Shown in pieces: positions 41,620 through 48,343 of a DNA stretch of 64,000 bases (positions are counted from its first letter, which is position 1; every line of letters starts with the position of its first letter). Source of the stretch: Fibrobacter sp. (GTDB taxonomy: Bacteria; Fibrobacterota; Fibrobacteria; Fibrobacterales; Fibrobacteraceae); contig JAGCGO010000042.1 of the NCBI GenBank assembly GCA_017649565.1, forward strand, positions 1 to 64,000, given 5' to 3'. Below the pieces are notes generated by a model. It did no database searches. It was not told where the DNA came from and saw only the letters and a program-made list of their open reading frames with translations. The translations under genes and the position numbers were made by a program.

Positions 41620-41755
41620 AGGCTCGGGGTTCGAGAATAGAGCCTAGAGGCAAGAGGTTAGTGAAAAGAATCACGCACTTCGTGCGTCAATATAAGACGG
41701 CGAAGCCGTGATATTTTTCCCTGATTCCTAGATCCTAGTCTCTAGATCCTAATCC
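41620..41755. repeat. Repetitive intergenic element after rsmG
   Basis: The spacer holds two GNA-type hairpins in a row (ACGCAC-TTC-GTGCGT at 41673-41687 and ACGGC-GAA-GCCGT at 41697-41709). Then come three near-copies of CTAGATCCTA, with CTAG-containing sequence on both flanks. It looks like a dispersed intergenic repeat rather than a gene and may also serve as a terminator for the two converging genes. Confidence 0.5.
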
Positions 41756-43945
41756 CTAGAACTTAAACAGCATGCCGAAGCGCATCTGGCCGTCACGTAC
41801 GCCGTCGTTGTCGCCGACGTCCTTGATGGTCGCGAAGTCAAACTGCAACATGTCGCTCAGCATGAAACCGAAACCGAAGTCCACTTCCTGACGCTTGCCG
41901 GTCCGGTCGTACAGGTAACCGAGACGCAGTGCAATCGTGTTCGAGTAGATGAATTCGGTACCGACGTTGAACACGCCCTGCATGATAGAGTTCTTTGCTG
42001 TTTCGAGACCCTTGGTGTCTTTCTTGTCGGGATTGGCGATGGACTTCCAGCAGGCAATGTAGAACGGTTCCGGGTTGCCCTTTTCGTCGTCGTAGATGGT
42101 TTCGCGGTTATAGTCGGCCGCGATGGTCCAACGGTAGTCGGCCAGCGAGAGCAGCTCGTAGGCAAGTCCAAGACGCCAGGTCAGCGGAATCGGGTCTTCG
42201 ATGGTCTTGTCGACATAGTAGACGCTTGGGCCGATGTTGGCGAGGACCAATGCCAAATTCAACTTGTCGATGAGGAGGTTCTTCTTGAGGAGGCCGATAT
42301 CGAAGGCGTAGCCGAATGTCGTTGCCTCGTCTTCGTCGGTTGAACCGCCGGAACTCAGGTCGGAATAGAAGAACTTGATGGAAAGGCCCAAGCCCCAGTC
42401 GTTCGGGAATCTTGTACCGTAGCTGATGCCGCCTACGATTTCGGAACTGTTGTAGGCGACCAGGTCGTCGGCGTCCACGTCACCGGAAACGACGGTCGAA
42501 CCGAAGCTCACGAAGTTCACGGAAAGACCCAGCGTTCCCCAGTCGTTGAGGGGGATGGTCATGCCGCCGTACAGGTGGTACAGGTCGGGAATGTTGAGGA
42601 TAGGCAGGAGCTTTTCGTAGAAGGCGGTCAACTGGTAGTCGGCGTCCTTGAACTGTTCCATGCCGTTCGCGGTGCTGAACCAGACGTCGTTGCCTTGCGG
42701 GAGTACTGCCCAGACCTTGTTGGTCGAAAGGCCGTTGCCGGAGTGGTAGTGGGTCCATTCGTCTTCGGACTTGACTGCACCTTCCTGTTCGGCGGTGCCG
42801 CGTTCGAGTTCGGCCTTGCGTCCGCTTGCGGTTGCATAGTCCGGCAGGTGACGCCATACGCCCTTGTCGGTTGCAATCCAGATGGCACCCTTGCCATCGA
42901 CGGAAACGTCATTGATATTGTTGTTTTCGAACTTGACCTGTTCCCACTTGCGCAGGGTGAAGTGGCTGAGACCGCCGGCATGGGCCGCCCAAATGTGACC
43001 GGAACTGTCTACGGCGAGTGCGGTCGGCTTCAGGTCCATGATGCCGTCTTCTTCGTTGAACAGGCTCCAGCGGTCCTTGTCGTTCACGCTCTTCTTGGGG
43101 ACGAGGCGGGCGATACCTGCACCGTCGACAGCGACATAGAGTTCCTTGCGTAGTTCGGACCAGACCAGCGCGTTGATTTTCTGGCTCGGGAGCACCTTGC
43201 CCTTCTGTTCGAATCCGCCGTTGCGGTAGACGAATAGACCGTCTTCGGTACCGATCCAGATAGATGCGCCTTGGTTGACAAGAGAGGTGACGCGGTGGAC
43301 TCCCAGTTCTTGTTCGTAGCTTTTCCAGCCCTTGCCGTCGAAGCGGAACAGTCCCTTGGGCGTGCCGACCCAGAGCTTCTCGGTGCGGTCTTCGTAGAGG
43401 ATTGCCGTGATGGTGTCCTTGACGACTAAGTTCCAGGGAATGTTGACCTCGACGACATGCGATTCGTCGTCGGCATTCTTGATATTGTTGAATTTCTTGA
43501 CCTGGCGGGTGTACTCGTCAAGTCCGCGTTCACTACCGACATATACGCGCACGACATCCTTGATCTTGGCGTTGCCCTGCAATGTAACGGAGTGGTAGTC
43601 CAGCCACTGTTCGCTGTCGAACTTCAGGATGCCGTTCGCCGTGCCGGCCCAGAGTTCGCTCTTGCTGAAGAAGCCGTTTTTCACACGGGCGGTCATCTTT
43701 GTGAAGAAGGGGGCCTTCTTGGAGTCGGCGGGGAAGGATACGCGCCATTCATCGGCCAGGGGGCCGAAGGCGAGTCCTGCAGGGTTGTAATACATGGCAG
43801 TAGCGTCGTCTGCCAGGGCGGCACCGACTTCGCCCATACCCAGCTGTCTTGCGCCAACGGGCATTTCAAGTGTGATAATTGCGGAACCCGCAGCAAAGGA
43901 GAGCGCGGGTATCAAAATAAGGGAACCAAGTAGTGACTTATGCAA
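41756..43945 (-). CDS. PorV-family outer-membrane protein with inserted beta-propeller
   Basis: A 729-residue outer-membrane protein. After the signal peptide (about 1-19) comes the PorV/PorQ opening (MPVGARQLGMGEVGAALADDATAMYYNPAGLAF, about 28-60). Residues about 85-440 are propeller repeats like those of two-component sensor periplasmic domains (KLWVGTPKGLFRFDGKGWKSY, SIWIGTEDGLFVYRNGGF, GAIWIATDKGVWRHLPD). The PorV-type barrel then resumes to the C-terminal MRFGMLFKF. PorV carries T9SS cargo at the outer membrane. The start is a TTG at 43945, chosen because GGAGG sits seven bases upstream. It overlaps the preceding gene by 8 bp. Confidence 0.85.
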   Translation of the reverse strand: MHKSLLGSLILIPALSFAAGSAIITLEMPVGARQLGMGEVGAALADDATAMYYNPAGLAFGPLADEWRVSFPADSKKAPFFTKMTARVKNGFFSKSELWAGTANGILKFDSEQWLDYHSVTLQGNAKIKDVVRVYVGSERGLDEYTRQVKKFNNIKNADDESHVVEVNIPWNLVVKDTITAILYEDRTEKLWVGTPKGLFRFDGKGWKSYEQELGVHRVTSLVNQGASIWIGTEDGLFVYRNGGFEQKGKVLPSQKINALVWSELRKELYVAVDGAGIARLVPKKSVNDKDRWSLFNEEDGIMDLKPTALAVDSSGHIWAAHAGGLSHFTLRKWEQVKFENNNINDVSVDGKGAIWIATDKGVWRHLPDYATASGRKAELERGTAEQEGAVKSEDEWTHYHSGNGLSTNKVWAVLPQGNDVWFSTANGMEQFKDADYQLTAFYEKLLPILNIPDLYHLYGGMTIPLNDWGTLGLSVNFVSFGSTVVSGDVDADDLVAYNSSEIVGGISYGTRFPNDWGLGLSIKFFYSDLSSGGSTDEDEATTFGYAFDIGLLKKNLLIDKLNLALVLANIGPSVYYVDKTIEDPIPLTWRLGLAYELLSLADYRWTIAADYNRETIYDDEKGNPEPFYIACWKSIANPDKKDTKGLETAKNSIMQGVFNVGTEFIYSNTIALRLGYLYDRTGKRQEVDFGFGFMLSDMLQFDFATIKDVGDNDGVRDGQMRFGMLFKF

Positions 43946-44501
43946 GTTGCCTCCAATCGGGGACGTCGTAAGAGTTTCCGTGTGTAGGGATGACCGCTTT
44001 CCAGTCGGCCTTGCTCTGGGTTTCCCAGGGATGCCTGGGCATGAGCTTGCAATCGCAACCCAGCACGTAGGGCGGGAGGATTTCTGCGTGGTGGCGGATC
44101 TGTTCGCGGGTGATAAAATTGTCTTCGTCTACGAATTTGCAGTAGTTCTTGCCTTTGGGGCCAATTTCTATCCTGTAGGTGGCTGTGCCGTTCTGGTCGC
44201 CCTCGTTAATGGTGCGGATAGTCTCTTCCATGGATTCATTCCACTGGCGGATGAGCTCTTCGCGGGCCTCAGGTGTCAATTCTTGTGTTTCGAGCCAGGC
44301 CCTAAGCGATGTTTCCGAGGGCTTGACTGCGGTCAGGCATTCCCTTGCCGGCCTGCCGATGGCCGAGTATTGGCCCGATACATCGATGATGGGCTTTGCC
44401 TCTTCTTTATCGTCGGAATTGTGCACGACAACGTAGGCGCCTATGGCCGCCAAGATGAGCGACAGGACTATAATCGCGATGACGATGATGACTGATAGCA
44501 T
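43938..44501 (-). CDS. Single-pass membrane protein coupled to the PorV-like gene
   Basis: A 187-residue protein with one N-terminal transmembrane helix (MLSVIIVIAIIVLSLILAAIGAYVVV) and a soluble domain (about 30-187) with three or four cysteines (ARECLTAV, KNYCKFV, GCDCKLM). There is no recognised family. The start is taken as the ATG at 44501; a TTG six bases earlier is possible. Its 3' end contains the ribosome site (GGAGG) and TTG start of the PorV-like gene, so the two are translationally coupled. An accessory role at the envelope is plausible. Confidence 0.72.
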   Translation of the reverse strand: MLSVIIVIAIIVLSLILAAIGAYVVVHNSDDKEEAKPIIDVSGQYSAIGRPARECLTAVKPSETSLRAWLETQELTPEAREELIRQWNESMEETIRTINEGDQNGTATYRIEIGPKGKNYCKFVDEDNFITREQIRHHAEILPPYVLGCDCKLMPRHPWETQSKADWKAVIPTHGNSYDVPDWRQLA

Positions 44502-44574
44502 ATTCAATTCCGTTTATGGCAATTTCAATACTCTCTAAAACTAGCATTTTCTATCTTGTGGGACAGGAGTTTTT

Positions 44575-45855
44575 ATGTCTAAAACAAATCTTTTTCTTGT
44601 TTTGCTGCTTTCTTGTGTGGTTTGGGCTATTCCGTATAAGGTTGAAACGATTAAAGAGGGCTCGGGCGATCCGATTCGTGCTGGACAGCTGATTAAAGTA
44701 CACTACAAGGGCATTTTGGCGGCGGACAGCCTGCTGATGGACGCTCCGTCGGGGGCCGAGATTCCCCAAAAAGACGAGAAAGACGGAAAAAAAGAGGGAA
44801 GTGATGTCTTGGTGGGCGCTGCCGAGGAACGTCTGGATTCTGCCGAAGTGTCCGAGGCCCACGGCCCGTTTGCGAACACTTACGAGTCCGGCGAGCCCCT
44901 TGAGTTCACGATTGGCATGGGCCAGGTGATTGTCGGCTGGGAAAAGGGCCTCATGGGCATGAAGGTGGGCGAAGTCCGCAAACTCTATGTGCCTTCGGAA
45001 ATGGCCTATGGCGAGAATTCCCTGGATGGCATTCCGCCCAACAGCGACCTGATTTTCGAGGTGGAACTGGTGCATGCCGAAAAGCCGATGGAACCGGATG
45101 CCTTCCCGAAGGATGTGAACAAACTAAAGTGGAAGAATCTTTCCAAGGGTCTCGATATCTATGACGAGAAGCCCGGCTCTGGAGCTCCTGCCATGACGGC
45201 CTTCGTGATGAAGGTGCATTACACCGGCTGGATCCTTTCGGGGCGCAGGTTCGCAAGCTCCAAGGAACTCGGCAAGCCGCTCGAAGTCACGCTTGGTGCG
45301 GGCAAGATGATCAAGGGCTGGGAGAAAGGTCTTGAGGGCATGCGTGCGGGTGGCGTCCGTTGGCTCCGCGTGGCTCCGTCCATGGGTTATGGTGCTACCG
45401 CCTATACAATGATTCCCCCGAATTCTACGCTTATCTTCCGCGTTGAACTTGTCTCTTCCGAGATAGATCCCGAGGTGGCGGAACGCATGGACTTTTTCCC
45501 GGATACGGCTTCGCTCCAGTTCGAACCGGGCAGCGAAGGCTTGCGTTATGTTATTGTTAAGCAGGGTGAAGGCGAACCCGCCAAGTCCGGCGACAGGGTG
45601 AACGTCCATTATACGGGCTGGATGGTGAACGGCTACAAGTTCGACAGCTCCCGTGACCGCGGACAGCCCTTTGCCTTTACGCTGGGTGGCGGTAGTGTCA
45701 TCCGTGGGTGGGAGCTCGGCGTGCAGGGCATGAAACCCGGCGAAAAGAGAATACTCATCATTCCTCCCGGACTCGGCTACGGTAGCCGCGGTGCCGGTCC
45801 GATTCCTGGCGGCGCAACGCTGATTTTCGCGGTTGAATACCTGGGGACCCGTTAA
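44575..45855 (+). CDS. Exported FKBP-type prolyl isomerase with three domains
   Basis: A 426-residue peptidyl-prolyl cis-trans isomerase for folding proteins outside the cytoplasm. The signal peptide is MSKTNLFLVLLLSCVVWA. Three FKBP domains follow, at about 25-165, 195-300 and 318-425. The first carries a 40-residue acidic/Lys insertion (PQKDEKDGKKEGSDVLVG ... ANTYESG). The core pattern VHYTGW ... F.SS ... PLEVTLGAGKMIKGWEKGLEGMR.G is clear in domains 2 and 3. Domain 3 keeps the most catalytic residues (YxFDSS, VIRGWELGVQGMKPGEKR, GLGYGSRGAGPIPGGATLIF). GGAGT precedes the ATG. It probably serves the many exported proteins of this organism. Confidence 0.93.
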   Translation: MSKTNLFLVLLLSCVVWAIPYKVETIKEGSGDPIRAGQLIKVHYKGILAADSLLMDAPSGAEIPQKDEKDGKKEGSDVLVGAAEERLDSAEVSEAHGPFANTYESGEPLEFTIGMGQVIVGWEKGLMGMKVGEVRKLYVPSEMAYGENSLDGIPPNSDLIFEVELVHAEKPMEPDAFPKDVNKLKWKNLSKGLDIYDEKPGSGAPAMTAFVMKVHYTGWILSGRRFASSKELGKPLEVTLGAGKMIKGWEKGLEGMRAGGVRWLRVAPSMGYGATAYTMIPPNSTLIFRVELVSSEIDPEVAERMDFFPDTASLQFEPGSEGLRYVIVKQGEGEPAKSGDRVNVHYTGWMVNGYKFDSSRDRGQPFAFTLGGGSVIRGWELGVQGMKPGEKRILIIPPGLGYGSRGAGPIPGGATLIFAVEYLGTR

Positions 45856-45900
45856 AGGATTTTATTCTGTCCCGTTGAGACCGGTGCAACCTTTTTTGAT

Positions 45901-45940
45901 AACGCTCTCCTGGCAAATAATGCCGGAGAGCGTTCATTTT
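45901..45940 (+). terminator. Terminator after the FKBP gene
   Basis: AACGCTCTCC (45901-45910) and GGAGAGCGTT (45925-45934) form a 10-bp stem, with an extra GGCA/TGCC pairing inside, followed by CATTTT. Confidence 0.8.
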
Positions 45941-45980
45941 AGCTATTTTTCAGTAGAAATATATTGAGTCTGGTCCGTTG

Positions 45981-45996
45981 TGTGACGTGCGTCACG
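45981..45996. promoter_or_regulatory. CRP/FNR-type dyad upstream of TIGR02147 copy 2
   Basis: TGTGACGTGCGTCACG contains the perfect dyad GTGACG-TG-CGTCAC and fits TGTGA-N6-TCACA at nine of ten consensus positions. It lies 92 bp before the TIGR02147 start at 46088 and 19 bp before a copy of the 15-bp dyad. Confidence 0.5.
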
Positions 45997-46014
45997 CCCT
46001 GCGTATCAGTGGTT

Positions 46015-46029
46015 TGGACAAAACATCCA
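46015..46029. promoter_or_regulatory. 15-bp dyad, copy before TIGR02147 copy 2
   Basis: TGGACAAAACATCCA matches T-K-G-A-Y-W-A-N3-R-T-C-M-W and ends 58 bp before the start codon at 46088. Confidence 0.5.
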
Positions 46030-46087
46030 TAGAAAGTGATGCGAAGGGTAAACTTTTGTAAGCATGAAAAAAATAACTTTATAGACG

Positions 46088-46945
46088 ATGGTTACTTTTT
46101 CTGACATAGCGGACTACCGCGACTTCTTGAAATCCTACTACGACAAGAGGAAGGAAGAAATGCCTTTCTACTCGTACAGGATGATGGGCGATAAGTTGGG
46201 GCTGGATTCCAGCTACCTGTATCGCGTGCTTCAAAAGAAGCAGCACCTGCCGGCACACGCATTGCCGGCGGCCAAAGATATTTTGGCCTTGTCGGGTCGT
46301 TCGGCTGAATACTTTGACCTGCTCTACTCCGCTGCCGTAAGTAAAGATAAGGGGAAGCGTGAGGAACTGATGGCCAAGGCGCTTGCCTTGCGCGACGTCG
46401 ACCGCCACAACCTTGAAGCTGCCGAACTCAAGCTCCTGCGCAACTGGTGGATTCCCGCCGTGCGCGCCTACCTGGAACTGAATGGCGGCGTGGTGAATAT
46501 CAAGCAGATCGCCCGTGACATTTGCCCCCCGATTAGCGAGGCTCAGGCCGAAGAGGCCATTGAAATTTTGAAGGAGGTCGGTCTGGTCAAGAAGTTGGCG
46601 TCGGGTAAACTGGCGCTTACGGATGCCCATTTGACCGTTGGCGGGCCCGAAAAGGCCTCTGCCGTGCGTGAATTCCAAAAACAGGTGCTGAGTTTAGCTA
46701 GCGATGCGCTGGATAATGTCCCTGTTACGGAACGAAATATTTCTACACTTACTTTGTCGGTCGACCAATCCTGCTTCGAGGACCTGGGGGATATGCTCCG
46801 GGAATTCCGCAGACTGGTGCAAAAACGTGTTGACGAGGCGAAATCCCCGGATCGCGTTATGCAACTTTCGATGGCTTTTTACCCGGTGGCTCGCAAAGGT
46901 GACTCGGGTTCTTCGATGGGGGACGGACACAAGGAGACGAAATGA
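46088..46945 (+). CDS. TIGR02147 / DUF4423 family regulator-like protein (copy 2)
   Basis: A 285-residue paralogue of the protein at 36202-37032. The opening FSDIADYRDFLKSYYDKRKEE and the HTH-like YRMMGDKLGLDSSYLYRVLQKKQHLPAH (about 28-56) align with copy 1. The DUF4423 part has ISTLTLSVDQSCFEDLGDMLREFRRLVQKRVDE and ends RVMQLSMAFYPVARKG. A middle segment (about 118-195) has an additional winged-helix look (VNIKQIARDICPPISEAQAEEAIEILKEVGLV). The gene leads the hemicellulase region, carries the shared dyad and a CRP-like site upstream, and overlaps its lipoprotein partner by ATGA. It is a candidate local regulator. Confidence 0.88.
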   Translation: MVTFSDIADYRDFLKSYYDKRKEEMPFYSYRMMGDKLGLDSSYLYRVLQKKQHLPAHALPAAKDILALSGRSAEYFDLLYSAAVSKDKGKREELMAKALALRDVDRHNLEAAELKLLRNWWIPAVRAYLELNGGVVNIKQIARDICPPISEAQAEEAIEILKEVGLVKKLASGKLALTDAHLTVGGPEKASAVREFQKQVLSLASDALDNVPVTERNISTLTLSVDQSCFEDLGDMLREFRRLVQKRVDEAKSPDRVMQLSMAFYPVARKGDSGSSMGDGHKETK

Positions 46946-48135
46946 GAAAACGGGTGTGGAATATAGGAGTTTCTGCTTGGTGTAGCGCTGCGCTATGCCT
47001 GTTGGGCTGCGGTTCGGAATCCACCGACGTGGCCGGTTCGTCGTTGGAAACGGAAAACTCCGTTGCGTTTTCTGTGCGTTTGGCTGATGGCACTCCTGCG
47101 GCACGCACGAAGGTTCTTGTCCGTTCCGCTTCTTACCTTGCGGGTACAAATACTTCAACTGACACTTTTGTTGATTCCGAGACGGACGAAAATGGCGTCT
47201 TGAAAATCAAGACGATGGATATCGGCTTCTATGTGGTCGAGGCTCGTAACGATTCGTTGAAGGGATTCAAGAAAATAGAGATTACCGATGCCGATACGGG
47301 CCTTATCGAGATGCCTTTGCGCATCCAGAAACCGGGCGCTTTGAATGGCAAGGTGAACATTCCGGATGGCACGGAGGGCGTGACGGTCTCTGTTCGCGGG
47401 CTGGACTACTCCGTTCAGACTGATACATCCGGTTCGTTCTCGTTTGAGTCTTTGCCGGAAGGTAAACTTGAAGTGGTTGCGTTCCTTTATTCCGACAGCA
47501 CGTACAAAGATGAAAACGGCTGGGAATCCCATGTGGAAAATACGAGGATTATCGGCTCGAAGTCCGCAGATATCAAGTCAAAGAAGACGGTTGATTCCTT
47601 CGAAATAGGTGAGCCGGAACCTTTCTATGCCATGTTTGCTGATTTTGAAAGTGGTGTTAGAGGTTGGCGTACCGGTGTTTCCCAATATGCTGAGGCTAAA
47701 CTCGAATCTGAACAGGTGGATGACCGTGAAGGTTGGGTGGCGCACTTCAGTTCTGTGAACGATTCTGCCTTGAACTGGGCGCTTATGGGATACGCCTTCA
47801 AAGATCCTGTGGATTTCAGCAAGCTTGATTCCGTGGTGTTCTGGGCGAAGGGCTCGGACCATATCAGCGTCTCGTTCGACGTGAATGCGGATAGCACGGA
47901 AGACATTGTTACCGGCAAGTCGTGGACGCACCTGGAACTGGATTCCGTATGGAGGCGTTACTGTGTTACCCCTGCCGACATGCTTGACAGTTCCGATACT
48001 AACGGAGAAAACCGCGGGTGGGATGCTGTCAAGACTCATATAACGCATTTCTCCCTCTTCAGTGGGCCCGGTACGAGCGAGTTCTGGATTGACGATATCG
48101 AATTCTTCGGTGTCAAGAAAAGCAAGCTGAAATAA
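46942..48135 (+). CDS. Carbohydrate-binding-like lipoprotein coupled to TIGR02147 copy 2
   Basis: A 397-residue lipoprotein with lipobox LCLLGCGS (Cys about 23). Residues about 35-120 and 125-195 are carboxypeptidase-regulatory/Ig-like modules (FSVRLADGTPAARTKVLVRSA; GALNGKVNIPDGTEGVTVSVRG). Residues about 225-390 are a jelly roll resembling CBM11/CIA30-type domains (FADFESGVRGWRTGVSQYAEAK, WALMGYAFKDPVDFSKLDSVVFWAKG, FWIDDIEFFG). This suggests a surface protein able to bind a glycan. AAGGAG precedes the ATG, which overlaps the regulator's stop. Together they may couple glycan sensing outside to gene control inside, but this is inference. Confidence 0.82.
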   Translation: MRKRVWNIGVSAWCSAALCLLGCGSESTDVAGSSLETENSVAFSVRLADGTPAARTKVLVRSASYLAGTNTSTDTFVDSETDENGVLKIKTMDIGFYVVEARNDSLKGFKKIEITDADTGLIEMPLRIQKPGALNGKVNIPDGTEGVTVSVRGLDYSVQTDTSGSFSFESLPEGKLEVVAFLYSDSTYKDENGWESHVENTRIIGSKSADIKSKKTVDSFEIGEPEPFYAMFADFESGVRGWRTGVSQYAEAKLESEQVDDREGWVAHFSSVNDSALNWALMGYAFKDPVDFSKLDSVVFWAKGSDHISVSFDVNADSTEDIVTGKSWTHLELDSVWRRYCVTPADMLDSSDTNGENRGWDAVKTHITHFSLFSGPGTSEFWIDDIEFFGVKKSKLK

Positions 48136-48160
48136 AGAAAGAAAAATTTCCTTTGCAAAG

Positions 48161-48189
48161 GAGCTGGCAGATTCGCCGGCTCTTTTTTT
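48161..48189 (+). terminator. Terminator after the TIGR02147-lipoprotein operon
   Basis: GAGCTGGC and GCCGGCTC (one G-T pair) form an 8-bp stem followed by seven T residues. Confidence 0.85.
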
Positions 48190-48232
48190 ACATTGTGCTA
48201 GTTAGTTTGTATTGAATGTGAAGTGGCAAAAT

Positions 48233-48247
48233 TTGACAAAATGTCAT
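48233..48247. promoter_or_regulatory. 15-bp dyad before the GH30 gene
   Basis: TTGACAAAATGTCAT contains the perfect TGACA-AAA-TGTCA and ends 97 bp before the start codon at 48344. Confidence 0.55.
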
Positions 48248-48343
48248 TGGAACGATTTTTCAAATATGTGATTTGTGCTCTTGCGCATGTTAGATTTAGA
48301 AAAAAAGCCGTGAATGTCCACGGTTAAGTGTAAAGGGCATGTT

